From G963664585 sp963664585 (GTDB lineage Bacteria; Bacillota; Clostridia; Oscillospirales; Ruminococcaceae), in assembly GCA_963664585.2 (NCBI GenBank), contig CAXXEO010000008.1:1-64000 (forward strand): DNA of 64,000 nt. The letters are read 5' to 3'. How positions within the stretch are numbered: the first letter of the stretch is position 1; the number at the start of each line of letters is the position of its first letter. Under the pieces are notes generated by a model. It was given only the letters and a program-made list of their open reading frames with translations. It was not told the origin of the DNA and ran no database searches. This document shows positions 52,764 through 61,866 of this stretch, piece by piece. The position numbers were made by a program, and so were the translations under genes.

Positions 52764-55121
52764 TTACGACGCATCAGTATATAGTACAATCTTTTTTGCT
52801 CTGGAACAAGCTATAATATCTTTCTCTGTTTGTTCAAAATATCTGCGAAGTATATCTGTTGTGGTAATATGCAATTCATCCATTTCAGAACGCATGGAAA
52901 GGTTGTTTTCTGACTTCGTTTTACGAATATCCGAAATGACTTCTTTCAACTTTTCTCCAAATTGCAGCATTTGCTTATCAACTGTAATTGGTTTTTCCCA
53001 TGAAAGCTGATGAATAGAATTCTCTTTCTCATAATCTTTGAAAAATTCTTGATAGATAAATTCGGTGATATGAGGAACATAGATTGCGTAGAGCTTTAAG
53101 AGGTTAAATAGCGTATAGTAAAGTGCGTACTGTCCTGAACGGCGCTCTTCATCACCGTGAACTTCAGGTTGATACAAACGCTCTTTAATAATCTCAATAT
53201 AGTTATCGCAAAAGTCTTTCCAAAACAGATCGTCGATTTCGTGCCGCGCCGAACCGATTTCATATTCATTCAAGAGTTTTGTTGCTTTGATTATCGTTTC
53301 GTTTGTACGTTCAATCATCCACCTGTCAACTGGCATCAATTCAGGGACAGTAGTTAAATCAATATCCTGTAAATGCGAGATGCCAAACTTAGAAGCGTTC
53401 CATAGTTTAGTGACAAAGCGTTTTGAAATAGCAAGCTCATCAGTAGAGAAAAAGGTGTCTGTCCCGAGCCTTGCATTAGCAGCCCAATAACGAAGAACAT
53501 CAGCGGAATTGTTGGCAATCAGATTTGCGGGAACGAGGTCGGAGTTGCTTTTTGATTTACTGATCTTCTCGCCCTTTTTTGCAAGGACAAAACCGCTTAT
53601 CATTAAATCTCTCCATGGAATATTGCCTGTATGATATAGGCTGCGAACAATAGTATAGAAAGTCCAAGTGCGAATAATCTCATGTGCTTGTGATCTCATG
53701 CTCATTGGCAGAATATCAATCCCAAACCGAGAATTTATTTGTGGAGTTACCGATGAAGTTGCCCAAGTGTCAAACACTGCGCGTTCTGGCGTAAATTCTG
53801 TGCAGCCACACTCGCACTCGACGGCATATTCGGTTTCAAGCGGATTTACAGGTAGTTGTTCCACTTTTGCGAAAACGGGTTTGCCACAGCCTTTACAATA
53901 CCAAACAGGAAATGGAACGCCGAAATAACGTTGGCGTGAAATACACCAATCCCATTTCAAATTTCCAACCCATGCAATATAACGGTTCTTCATTTGTGGA
54001 GGATACCAATTGATTTCATCGGCAGCTTTCAAGAAGCGATCTCTTTCAGTCAGAACATCAATATACCATTGTCTGGATGGAATAATTTCAATTTCTTTTC
54101 CGCATCGCTCATGAGTGGCAACCGTGTGAGTGATCAGCTCGGATTTTAACAGCAGTTGGTTTTCATTAAGCAACCTGATGATTTCTTTTCTTGCAGCGAT
54201 AATCTTCAATCCACCAATGAATGGAACCTCGTTATCAATACAGCCGTTTGGCAGTATTACCTTGCGATATGGCAAGTTGTGTTCGGTGTACCACTCGGCA
54301 TCCGTACTGTCGCCAAAGGTTGCGCACATAACAACGCCCGTACCTTTGTCAAGACTAACCTTTTCGTCCATTAAAATCGGTATCTCATAATTATATAGTG
54401 GGACCAACGCCTTTTTACCAACATATTTTAAGTACCTTTCATCATTTGGATTAACAAAAAGGCAAACACAGCCGAACAGTAATTCCGGGCGTGTTGTGGC
54501 AACGTTCAAAGCCACGCCATCGACCATAAACGAAATATAATTAAAGGTTGAATCGACATCGCTTGTATCTAATTCAGCTTGTGCAATCGATGTTTGACAC
54601 TCGATACACCATAAAACGGGGGATTCCTTGCTATATGCTTTGCCTGTTTTTACAAGTTCCAAAAACAACTCCTGTGAAATTTTGCGGACGCTTGGATTAA
54701 TGGTTTCATACTGTAGGGACCAATCAACTGAAAAGCCGAGTGATTTCCACAAATTTTTGAATTCGCTTTCGTATTTCCCTGTTATCTTTACGCATTTTTC
54801 AATAAATTCGCTGCGAGAGTAGTTTTTAGCAAGGATTTTCTCGTCACGCTCAACCAAACGTTCTGTCGGCAGACCGTTGTCGTCAAAGCCAAAGGGATAA
54901 AAGACATTGTATCCTTGCATTCTGCGATACCGAGCGATTATTTCGGCTTGCGTATAAGAAAAGATGTGCCCTATGTGCAGACTTCCGCTGACCGTAGGGG
55001 GCGGTGTGTCGATCGAATAAATTGCCCCTTGATTTCGGGTGTCAAACCTGTAGATCTGTTCCTTATCCCAAAGCTCTTGCATTTGCTTTTCAATGACTGT
55101 GAAATTGTAGTTTTTCTCCAT
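52764..55121 (-). CDS. valS: Valine-tRNA ligase, short type
   Basis: A 785-residue class I synthetase with the HIGH box (SLHIGHIFSYTQAE), PFGFDDNGLPTERLVER, the editing domain with ATTRPELLFGCVCLFVNP, and the KMSKS-type loop GEKISKSKSNSD. It charges tRNA-Val in the cytoplasm. It is about 100 residues shorter than the usual bacterial ValS and lacks the C-terminal coiled-coil arm; the sequence type recalls archaeal or Rickettsia-like ValS. The ATG at 55121 lies eight bases after GGAGG. A T-box leader precedes it. It may be a second, acquired copy; the window does not show whether a canonical valS exists. Confidence 0.93.
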   Translation of the reverse strand: MEKNYNFTVIEKQMQELWDKEQIYRFDTRNQGAIYSIDTPPPTVSGSLHIGHIFSYTQAEIIARYRRMQGYNVFYPFGFDDNGLPTERLVERDEKILAKNYSRSEFIEKCVKITGKYESEFKNLWKSLGFSVDWSLQYETINPSVRKISQELFLELVKTGKAYSKESPVLWCIECQTSIAQAELDTSDVDSTFNYISFMVDGVALNVATTRPELLFGCVCLFVNPNDERYLKYVGKKALVPLYNYEIPILMDEKVSLDKGTGVVMCATFGDSTDAEWYTEHNLPYRKVILPNGCIDNEVPFIGGLKIIAARKEIIRLLNENQLLLKSELITHTVATHERCGKEIEIIPSRQWYIDVLTERDRFLKAADEINWYPPQMKNRYIAWVGNLKWDWCISRQRYFGVPFPVWYCKGCGKPVFAKVEQLPVNPLETEYAVECECGCTEFTPERAVFDTWATSSVTPQINSRFGIDILPMSMRSQAHEIIRTWTFYTIVRSLYHTGNIPWRDLMISGFVLAKKGEKISKSKSNSDLVPANLIANNSADVLRYWAANARLGTDTFFSTDELAISKRFVTKLWNASKFGISHLQDIDLTTVPELMPVDRWMIERTNETIIKATKLLNEYEIGSARHEIDDLFWKDFCDNYIEIIKERLYQPEVHGDEERRSGQYALYYTLFNLLKLYAIYVPHITEFIYQEFFKDYEKENSIHQLSWEKPITVDKQMLQFGEKLKEVISDIRKTKSENNLSMRSEMDELHITTTDILRRYFEQTEKDIIACSRAKKIVLYTDAS

Positions 55122-55154
55122 CAGTGATACCTCCTTAAAAAATAAATCGAACAC

Positions 55155-55480
55155 AATAAAAACGCCCTAAAGTAACTACAGTTACTTTAGGGCGAACAAT
55201 GTGTCCGTGGTACCACCTAAATTCAGAAGATAAACTCCTGCACTTAATCGATGCGGGATATCAGCGCCCATGGTATAGCCGCATTCTATCCGATATCGTT
55301 TTCCCTATGACGGTGGAAATCCCGTTGAAGCTTACTGAGAAATTACTTTCTGTTCGGTTCACAGCTCAGAGGACACTTCCATACTTTCTTCACGAAGGTT
55401 TACACCAACCACCTTCTCTCTTTGCATTGGATAAGTATGTACTCTTCCTCGTCAATGCCTTTATTGTATTCAATTTTTAG
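55155..55480 (-). promoter_or_regulatory. T-box leader of valS
   Basis: On the minus strand the T-box TTTAGGTGGTACCACGGACA (GGTGGTACCACG at 55206-55217) precedes a perfect terminator: CGCCCTAAAGTAACT-GT-AGTTACTTTAGGGCG (55163-55194) followed by TTTTTATTG. The upstream half carries stem I features (GAGGAAGAGTA, AGAGAGAAGGTGG). The putative specifier region GGAAGTGTCC contains the valine codon GTG. Uncharged tRNA-Val would pair with specifier and T-box and prevent termination. Confidence 0.92.
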
Positions 55481-55481
55481 T

Positions 55482-55510
55482 AGTGTACCACTTTCTACTC
55501 ACAATATCAA
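55482..55510 (-). promoter_or_regulatory. Promoter of the valS T-box transcript
   Basis: TTGATA, 17 bases, TACACT on the minus strand lies just upstream of the first conserved T-box stem. Confidence 0.7.
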
Positions 55511-55724
55511 GTATTTTGCGTAATGGTTGCGAATAATTTTTCAGTCAGGGGACTATCGGGCCAAGCTGTTGTTGAAAAATGTAAAATACTTTGACTGAAT
55601 TTTGCAGGCTTGCTTAAGCCAAAGCAAAGGGAAGAATAATAAAAACAATCTGGTGCTAATGATACTGATTTAAAAAATGTGATGATTGTAGGAAGTCATT
55701 TCTATTAGAAAGGGATACTTTAAA
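55511..55724. other. Intergenic region between divergent genes
   Basis: No gene or clear regulatory site was recognised beyond the valS promoter; AGAAAGGGATAC before 55725 is the ribosome region of the next gene. Confidence 0.4.
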
Positions 55725-56213
55725 ATGATGCAGGAACAGCTTAATGCGATCAAAGCAAGGTGCAAGGCGGCGACATCTGGAAAATGGGAATATGATGAAA
55801 GAAAAGGTGTATTTATAGCTTGCCATACCGACAATTCGGGAAATTTAAGTGCCAAGCCAATTATTACACCTGTGGGGAATCATAATGACGATCCACATTC
55901 GTGCATAACCGTAACAAATAATGACGTGGACTTTATCATCCACGCCAGAGATGACGTTTTCGCTCTGCTTGCTGAGTTGGAAAAAAATCCGTGGATACCT
56001 GTAGACAGGATGGGGCCAGAAGTTAATGATGAACAAAATGAGTGGTCAGATAATATCGGAATAAGGCTTATTGTCATGGACTGTGATGGCTTTGTCACAA
56101 TGGCCACCTACTGGAAAGACGCAAAAAAATTTACCGCATATGGTATCAATAGTGATAACATCACCCACTGGTGTCCACTGCCAGAAGCGCCGGTGGAAAT
56201 TGAATTAGAATAA
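55725..56213 (+). CDS. Phage-type protein with C-terminal DUF551
   Basis: A 162-residue protein. The C-terminal part (about residues 88-158) has the DUF551 pattern, NPWIPVDRMGPE, then a GFVTMATYW strand and THWCPLPEAP. The N-terminal part (QLNAIKARCKAATSGKWEYD) resembles the ead/Ea22-like N-termini of phage accessory proteins. DUF551 proteins are small phage- or island-borne proteins of unknown function. No other phage genes are nearby, so it is probably a stranded cargo gene of the AT-rich region. Confidence 0.7.
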   Translation: MMQEQLNAIKARCKAATSGKWEYDERKGVFIACHTDNSGNLSAKPIITPVGNHNDDPHSCITVTNNDVDFIIHARDDVFALLAELEKNPWIPVDRMGPEVNDEQNEWSDNIGIRLIVMDCDGFVTMATYWKDAKKFTAYGINSDNITHWCPLPEAPVEIELE

Positions 56214-56419
56214 AATAATACCAAAACCTTTAAGTTGATTCTGAGTAAATACTAAAGCCTGTATCAGATACTCATTTTAAAATTTAACTGCCATAATCCT
56301 GTCTCTGTTTTCACCGCGTACAAAGGAGGAAACAGAAACGAAAATTAAGTACTCTTTAAACAAGATTTAGTATAATGATACGGCTTTAGTAACTTATAAA
56401 GGCAATAAAAAATTGGATT

Positions 56420-56599
56420 TCACCGGCCAGGATGTGGAGCAGTATCCGAAGACGAATATTCTCCCACTGTGATTTCCTTTAACGCTCTGTTGAGATCATC
56501 AAGTGTGTTAAGCTTGACATTCTTTTCAAGAATTGCATTTTTTAGGTCTATCGAAAGCGATTCAAACCTGTACTGAATTTGTGGGTCTACATAAGACAT
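56420..56599 (-). CDS. Small conserved-type protein of unknown function
   Basis: A 59-residue protein: MSYVDPQIQYRFESLSIDL, a helical KNAILEKNVKLNTLDDLNRA, and a variable tail. TGAGGTGAT lies before the ATG. The composition, ribosome site and resemblance (from memory) to short clostridial proteins that open SYVDPQI support a real gene. The function is unknown. Confidence 0.6.
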   Translation of the reverse strand: MSYVDPQIQYRFESLSIDLKNAILEKNVKLNTLDDLNRALKEITVGEYSSSDTAPHPGR

Positions 56600-56656
56600 A
56601 CTATCACCTCAATCATTAGCTTATCCGGCCAAAACAAATTTATCACAAATAAGGTG

Positions 56657-56690
56657 TATAGCCAATTAACTTAAAAACTTTTTAAGCTTG
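56657..56690 (-). repeat. Fragment of the miniature inverted-repeat element, copy j
   Basis: TATAGCCAATTAACTTAAAA at 56657 is the intact terminal repeat; the central hairpin is missing, leaving only AAGCTTGT beyond it. It is an internally deleted copy. Confidence 0.65.
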
Positions 56691-57162
56691 TATGGCGGAG
56701 ATTGAAATGAGTCAGCAGGTACTTTTCACTCACCAAAGTTCAACTTTACTATTCGAGGGTAATCGCAGCATAAAACCCCACGCGTACCGCCCCGCCTACT
56801 CTGCCAACACTTATATCGTTTAAATACATATGTTGAATTATGTCGTAGACTTGTACTTTTTATTGATAAAGGTTATATTTATTACATAATAAAATACAGT
56901 TAAACAACAAAAGTGCTTCATGCGTTATGTATCTCAGAACTTATATGAATAGGAGATGTGTAGATGGGATTCGAAATAGTCTGATAGCAAATTCCTTATT
57001 AGTATACCTTTAGAGATAATTATAAAAGACATTTGACAACGAGGATTTAATGACAGAGAGGTTCGAAAGAGAAAAAAACATGGAATCTTAAGAACATGAT
57101 AGAGAATTATTAAGACCGCTTTAAAAGATACCATGATACATGAATAAGAAGGAAGCAATTTT
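56691..57162. other. AT-rich region upstream of the agr cassette
   Basis: About 470 bases without a convincing gene. It presumably contains the promoter of the regulator gene; GAAGGAAG just before 57163 is the ribosome site. Confidence 0.4.
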
Positions 57163-57870
57163 ATGTTAAGAATAGCTCTCTGCGATGACGAAGTTGTATT
57201 TGAAAGTCAAATTCGAAAATGCCTTGATATTTTCAGCTGGAAATATAACATAGAAATTTATTTTCAGTATTTTAATTCAGCTGCTGCATTACTTGGAGCA
57301 CCATTTGATTATGATGTTCTGTTTCTGGATATTATGCTGGAGAACGGGATGGACGGTATCGAAATTGGCAAACAGCTGCGAGAAAAAGGGAACAATGCAA
57401 TTTTTATCCTTACAACATCACGAAATGATCGTCATAAGGATGGCTATCAGGCAAGTGTTCTCAGATATTTGACAAAGCCCATTCTCGAACAAGAATTTGA
57501 TGAAGCGTTGCGGGCAGTTATTCAAACACTTCAACTGGCTTCAACTAAATTTGAAATCAAGTTTAAAAACCTAAGACGTTTTGTTAATTTAAACGATATT
57601 GTAATGATTGAATCATATAACCGAAAGCGATTTATTTATGTAGAAATGGAGAAATATCCTACTACTGAGTCGTGGGAAAAGCTATTGCAAAGGCTGCCTG
57701 AAAAGCAGTTCTATTTACTCCAGAAGTGTTTTATGATCAATTTTGCTCATGTGGTCGAGGCCAATAAAACATTATTAACCATGAGTAACCATAGACAGAT
57801 ACGTTATGTAAAAGGAAGATATGAGGATTTCAATAAAGCATTTCAACGCTTTTTGGGGGATTCAAAATGA
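57163..57870 (+). CDS. LytTR response regulator, AgrA-like
   Basis: A 235-residue regulator with a receiver domain (ALCDDEVVFESQIRK; phospho-acceptor Asp56 in VLFLDIMLENGMDG; YLTKP lysine) and a LytTR DNA-binding domain (about residues 135-232; NDIVMIESYNRKRFIYVEM, YLLQKCFMINFAHV). LytTR regulators bind pairs of short direct repeats. It overlaps the kinase gene by four bases and heads a four-gene agr cassette, so it should respond to the peptide made by that cassette. Confidence 0.93.
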   Translation: MLRIALCDDEVVFESQIRKCLDIFSWKYNIEIYFQYFNSAAALLGAPFDYDVLFLDIMLENGMDGIEIGKQLREKGNNAIFILTTSRNDRHKDGYQASVLRYLTKPILEQEFDEALRAVIQTLQLASTKFEIKFKNLRRFVNLNDIVMIESYNRKRFIYVEMEKYPTTESWEKLLQRLPEKQFYLLQKCFMINFAHVVEANKTLLTMSNHRQIRYVKGRYEDFNKAFQRFLGDSK

Positions 57871-59183
57871 ATCTTACAACACTAATTTTAGTTAGCACTA
57901 CTGAATTTATAATTTTTTATCAATTTCTAAGTAATTTTTTTGATAGAAAAAGCAAATCAAATTTGTATAAAATAATGACATCTGCTATTATTATAGCTTT
58001 GCTCACTGTTATAAATTTGCTAGAGGTGCTTCCGCTAAATACAATTGCGGCTATCATTTTGCTCTATGCTTACACAGAAATATTGTTTGAGGGAAGAAGC
58101 CTGTCCAAATTTTTGATGACTGTTTTTATCATTACACTTGGAATCGTGGCGGAATTTGCAGCCGGCTTTGGAGTGTCTTTATGCTTTAATACGAATTTGA
58201 CTGAGACTATTCAAATTCCCCTTTATGTTCTTGCAATATACATTGTTAGTAAGGGCATTTTGTTTGTAATTACCAGAACAATCATATACTTATATCCGCA
58301 AAAACACTATAGTTCACTGGACCGGAGGACGATCTGGCTTGTTCTGCTCCCGATCTTTGGAATCATCAATATGTACTTGCTGATGTATCTTGAGTTCCAT
58401 GGACAGCCCAGCTCCACTGAGCTTCTTGTGAGTACCATAGTCGGCGTCGGATTGATCTTTTCGGGAATTATTACTTTTATGGTGTATGACAGCAGCATGA
58501 ATAACCGTGAGCTTGAAAACAAGCTTATTATCGCAGAACACCGGCACCAAGCTAACGAGGCTCTTTCTCGCCAACAAGAGCGTGATGTTGAGGAAACGCG
58601 AAAAATTATACATGACTTTAAAAATCAGTTACTCAGTCTCAATGAGCTTTATAATGCTGGCGACGTAAGCGCAAGAAAATATCATCATGATTTAATGACT
58701 TCACTGGAATCACAGGAGAAAATGCAGACAATTGATATGCACAATGCGGTAATCAGCAACATTATTAAAAAAACCCAGCTCATGTGTGCGCATTCAAACA
58801 TTACTTTTTCCGTCCAAATTGAATATGATGATCTGTCGTTTCTGGATTATATGGATGCGAATACCATTTTCAACAATGCTATGGACAATGCGCTTCTGGC
58901 TTGTCGACAGATGCCATCTGAAGCACATAAATATATCACACTGAAAATTTTCACAGCTGGTCATTTTCTTGTGGTGAAAATAGAAAACTCAAAAAATAAT
59001 CCAATTAAAGAAATGAACGGCCATATCAAATCGTCAAAACAAGACCAAGGGCAACACGGTTTCGGAATAGACAATGTTCGACATGTCGCCGAAAAATATG
59101 GTGGGGATGCAACATTCGAATATGACGAAAATACTTTTATACTGTTGATTCGGATGAACTCAATACATAATAATAACCCATAA
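57867..59183 (+). CDS. GHKL sensor histidine kinase, AgrC-like
   Basis: A 438-residue receptor kinase. The first 210 residues form six to seven membrane helices with short loops, the AgrC receptor design. A coiled linker (HRHQANEALSRQQERDVEET) leads to the phospho-acceptor His249 in KIIHDFKNQLLSL, the N box MDNALLACRQM and the G box QHGFGIDNVRHVAEKYGG. It should detect the extracellular cyclic peptide and phosphorylate the AgrA-like regulator. Located between the regulator and peptide genes. Confidence 0.93.
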   Translation: MNLTTLILVSTTEFIIFYQFLSNFFDRKSKSNLYKIMTSAIIIALLTVINLLEVLPLNTIAAIILLYAYTEILFEGRSLSKFLMTVFIITLGIVAEFAAGFGVSLCFNTNLTETIQIPLYVLAIYIVSKGILFVITRTIIYLYPQKHYSSLDRRTIWLVLLPIFGIINMYLLMYLEFHGQPSSTELLVSTIVGVGLIFSGIITFMVYDSSMNNRELENKLIIAEHRHQANEALSRQQERDVEETRKIIHDFKNQLLSLNELYNAGDVSARKYHHDLMTSLESQEKMQTIDMHNAVISNIIKKTQLMCAHSNITFSVQIEYDDLSFLDYMDANTIFNNAMDNALLACRQMPSEAHKYITLKIFTAGHFLVVKIENSKNNPIKEMNGHIKSSKQDQGQHGFGIDNVRHVAEKYGGDATFEYDENTFILLIRMNSIHNNNP

Positions 59184-59238
59184 AACGACAGAAATGACAT
59201 TCAAATCGGATATTACTGCATAAACCTACCTAACTTGT

Positions 59239-59269
59239 AAAATTTGTTATAATAATAATAACAAATTTT
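59239..59269 (+). promoter_or_regulatory. Perfect inverted repeat upstream of the peptide gene
   Basis: AAAATTTGTTAT and ATAACAAATTTT are exact 12-base complements around AATAATA, followed by TTGGGAGGG (the peptide gene ribosome site). TATAAT lies inside the repeat. It could be a weak terminator/attenuator between kinase and peptide genes or an operator over a promoter for agrD-agrB. Confidence 0.55.
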
Positions 59270-59283
59270 TTGGGAGGGTTATT

Positions 59284-59424
59284 ATGAACAAGCTTATCAA
59301 CTGGATGATGAAACTCACCGCGTGCATGGCTTTGATTGTTACGATTGCAAATGTCAACTCAACGTGCTTGGCTATTATCCACCAACCCAAACTGCCAGAA
59401 GCTGCCCTCAAGTATAAGAAATGA
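59284..59424 (+). CDS. agrD: AgrD-like cyclic autoinducer peptide precursor
   Basis: A 46-residue precursor with the AgrD layout: an amphipathic N-terminal leader (NKLINWMMKLTACMALIVTI), a core NVNSTCLAII with Cys28, and a charged tail HQPKLPEAALKYKK. Aligned with staphylococcal AgrD (STC plus four residues, then a tail with P-x-x-P-type prolines) the mature peptide is predicted to end at Ile32, with a thiolactone ring of Cys28 to Ile32. GGGAGGG precedes the ATG. Its stop overlaps the start of the agrB gene. Confidence 0.88.
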   Translation: MNKLINWMMKLTACMALIVTIANVNSTCLAIIHQPKLPEAALKYKK

Positions 59425-60008
59425 AGCTCCCAGTCTTAGCGGAGAAGCTAGCGGATAAAGCAATCATGTCGGGGGCCATAGCTGAAGATGAACGAGAGCT
59501 TTATCTATACGCATACCAGGCGCTCATTGCGCAAGCGATGAGTTGGACAAGCTTAATTCTGATTGGAGCTATGTTTCATTCGTTTTGGGGTGCACTGATT
59601 TATATGATCTTTTTCATCCCTTTACGGACCTTTGCGGGGGGATTCCATCAAAATAATTATATGCGATGCTATTTGACATCTTTGATTATATTTCTTCTTG
59701 TGGTTGTGGTTGTCGCATATGCCGCAGAGGCAATTCCAATGTGGGCCGCCTGTGTATTATTCGCTGCAAGCGTCTTCACAATTTTTCAATTGGCACCAGT
59801 TGCAGACCCTAACAAACCACTGGATCAGCATGAAAAGACAAAATACAAAAAAATGACGCAAATGATTCTGGCGATAGAAACAGCAGCGGTTGTACTTTCT
59901 GTAATAATCAATATTCCTATGAGATTGCTACTTTTGGCTATGGCCGCGCCTCTAACCGTTGCAATATTGCTGCTTCTAGGTCAAAAAGAAGAGAACGATA
60001 AGTGTTAA
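59421..60008 (+). CDS. agrB: AgrB-like autoinducer-processing protease
   Basis: A 195-residue membrane cysteine protease with about five hydrophobic segments. The catalytic pair is His76 and Cys83 in FAGGFHQNNYMRCYLTS, the same H-x6-C spacing as staphylococcal AgrB (His77, Cys84). DPNKPLDQHEKTKYKK is the conserved cytoplasmic loop. It cleaves the C-terminal tail of the AgrD-like precursor and forms the thiolactone. The ATG overlaps the peptide stop (ATGA), ensuring matched amounts. A terminator overlaps its 3' end. Confidence 0.95.
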   Translation: MKLPVLAEKLADKAIMSGAIAEDERELYLYAYQALIAQAMSWTSLILIGAMFHSFWGALIYMIFFIPLRTFAGGFHQNNYMRCYLTSLIIFLLVVVVVAYAAEAIPMWAACVLFAASVFTIFQLAPVADPNKPLDQHEKTKYKKMTQMILAIETAAVVLSVIINIPMRLLLLAMAAPLTVAILLLLGQKEENDKC

Positions 60009-60028
60009 AACTTATCGTTCTCTTCTTT
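59985..60028 (+). terminator. Terminator of the agr cassette
   Basis: AAAGAAGAGAACGATAAG and its exact complement form 18-base arms around TGTTAAAA; the left arm lies inside the last codons of agrB. Confidence 0.85.
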
Positions 60029-60946
60029 AGTTTATAAATGATTAATCATACAAGTAAACAAATGAATTTTTAAAAATTTTGAAATTATAGTTTTGTATTT
60101 AGAAGTAGAAATTAAGTTTAAATTATAGAGATCAATCAAAGTTGAACATGATAAGAAAATTTAGAGATATGTCCAAAAACAACAGAACAATAAAATATAA
60201 AATTACAGTATATTACAGATAATTATTGTTGAATTGGACATGTCTTGAGAAACGACTTTCAAAACCAACAATTCTACATCTTTTAAACAAATCTATTATT
60301 TTTATGCTAAATTAGTTCTTGGGAAGAATACCCGCCCAAAACCGAAAAAGCGCACGACATCGTTGTAATATTGACATAAAATAACTCAGCGCTATATCCG
60401 GTGAGGAGGACCTCTCCAAGATGGCATTTGCCATCTTGGAGGACGGTCTGAAAAATTGATAAGATTATAAATATGGTACGATTTAATTCGTTTATTTAAT
60501 TGGCAAGAGCATTACTAGTTGTTCGTGTTAGCTGCAAAGCATTTTATTCAATAACTATATCAATAGGCGAGAGAAAACAGATTTTGAATCGATTAGACCC
60601 CGTCCGATGGACGGGGTCTCTTTCGCAAAATAAGAAGTACTTGTTTGGTTAGCTGCCTGTTTTATTGCGCGTAGAGTTTTATGCTGTTTGATCATTTGAA
60701 ATCGTACTTTTTTAGAATTTTTAAAAATACAATGATTTCTATTCATAAACAGCTCTTTAATATTGATCAAGTTTTATAGCAAAGATTTTATTTTTACTTT
60801 TTTTATCCAAACAGCTGCAAAATAAAAAATTATGAATTAAAAGCGTATCATTAAAAAGAAAAAAGGGATATAGTTTTATCGAGGGAAGTTCAGATTATTT
60901 ATAAAATATTGGCATCAATAAGGTAATGAAGAAAGGGGGAATCTAA
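60029..60946. other. AT-rich intergenic region of about 900 bases
   Basis: No convincing gene. It contains a perfect palindrome with 13-base arms, CTCCAAGATGGCA-TT-TGCCATCTTGGAG (60414-60441), and a terminator-like hairpin, AGACCCCGTCC-GAT-GGACGGGGTCT (60595-60619), followed by CTTTCGC. A spaced inverted repeat (AGATATGTCCAA at 60168, TTGGACATGTCT at 60235) has an 80-base AT-rich interior. These could be remnants of a lost gene and its terminator. Confidence 0.4.
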
Positions 60947-61813
60947 ATGCAAAAGAACAGAGTTCTCGGAAAAACAGGGATGATGATAACGCCGGTAATA
61001 TATGGCGGAATCGTATCTAAGGGTGATGGACAAGAAAATTCGGACAAGTATGTAGCGTATGCTATTGAAAAGGGAATCAATTACTTCGATGTTGCGCCAT
61101 CCTATGGTGATGCACAAGAAAAGCTTGGAAATTCTCTTAAGCCTTACCGGAAAGAGGTCTATCTCGCCTGCAAAACCAAGCAACGCTATGCAGCAGCTGC
61201 TCGTCAGGAAATGGAGGACTCTTTGCGTTCTCTAAAAACGGACTATTTTGATGTGTATCAGATGCACGAATTGGTGAGCATTGAGGAAGTAGAGACAGCC
61301 TTTGGAAAAGGCGGTGCAATGGATGTCATGGTACACGCCAAAGAGCAGGGGCTTGTGCGCTTCCTTGGCATCACCTGTCATGATGAAGACGCAGCAATAA
61401 AGGCACTGTCACTGTATGACTTTGACACAGTACTTTTTCCTATAAACTGGGGCCTGCATCTTGGAAAGGGCTTTGGAGAACGAATAAGCGCATTAGCAAA
61501 GAAAAAGGACATCGGGCTTCTTGGTATGAAGTCGATGATCCATAGGCAATGGAAAAACCAGAAGGAGCGCGAGGAGTCGGGCTTTTCCAAATCGTGGTGT
61601 AAGCCTATTTTTGATAATGATCAATTTATTATTGCAGCAATAAAGTACGCATTATCGCTGGGTGTAGACGCAATTGTGCCTCCGGGGAATTATAAACATT
61701 TTTCTTATGCCATAGAGAATATTGATGAATGCCTAAAGACACCGCTGGAGCCAAAGGACGTGGAGTATCTAAAGAGTGAACTAAAGAAAATCGATGGAAT
61801 GTATTTTCTTTAG
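60947..61813 (+). CDS. Aldo/keto reductase
   Basis: A 288-residue NAD(P)H oxidoreductase of the aldo/keto reductase superfamily: RVLGKTGMMITPVIYGG at the N-terminus, catalytic Asp and Tyr in INYFDVAPSYGDAQEKLG, the lysine in YLACKTKQR, the histidine in YFDVYQMHEL, and GLLGMKSMIHRQW. The substrate is unknown. GAAAGGGGG precedes the ATG. It is followed 50 bases later by an FMN-binding glutamate-synthase-like gene, so the two redox enzymes may belong to one pathway. Confidence 0.9.
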   Translation: MQKNRVLGKTGMMITPVIYGGIVSKGDGQENSDKYVAYAIEKGINYFDVAPSYGDAQEKLGNSLKPYRKEVYLACKTKQRYAAAARQEMEDSLRSLKTDYFDVYQMHELVSIEEVETAFGKGGAMDVMVHAKEQGLVRFLGITCHDEDAAIKALSLYDFDTVLFPINWGLHLGKGFGERISALAKKKDIGLLGMKSMIHRQWKNQKEREESGFSKSWCKPIFDNDQFIIAAIKYALSLGVDAIVPPGNYKHFSYAIENIDECLKTPLEPKDVEYLKSELKKIDGMYFL

Positions 61814-61866
61814 ATGTTAACTGTAAAAAAGGTCCAATCCGTATAACAATAAAGGGAGGTCATACA

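Noticed and set aside
48939..60946. AT-rich right part as a prophage
   Set aside because: Only one phage-type gene (DUF551) is present; no integrase, structural or lysis genes were found.
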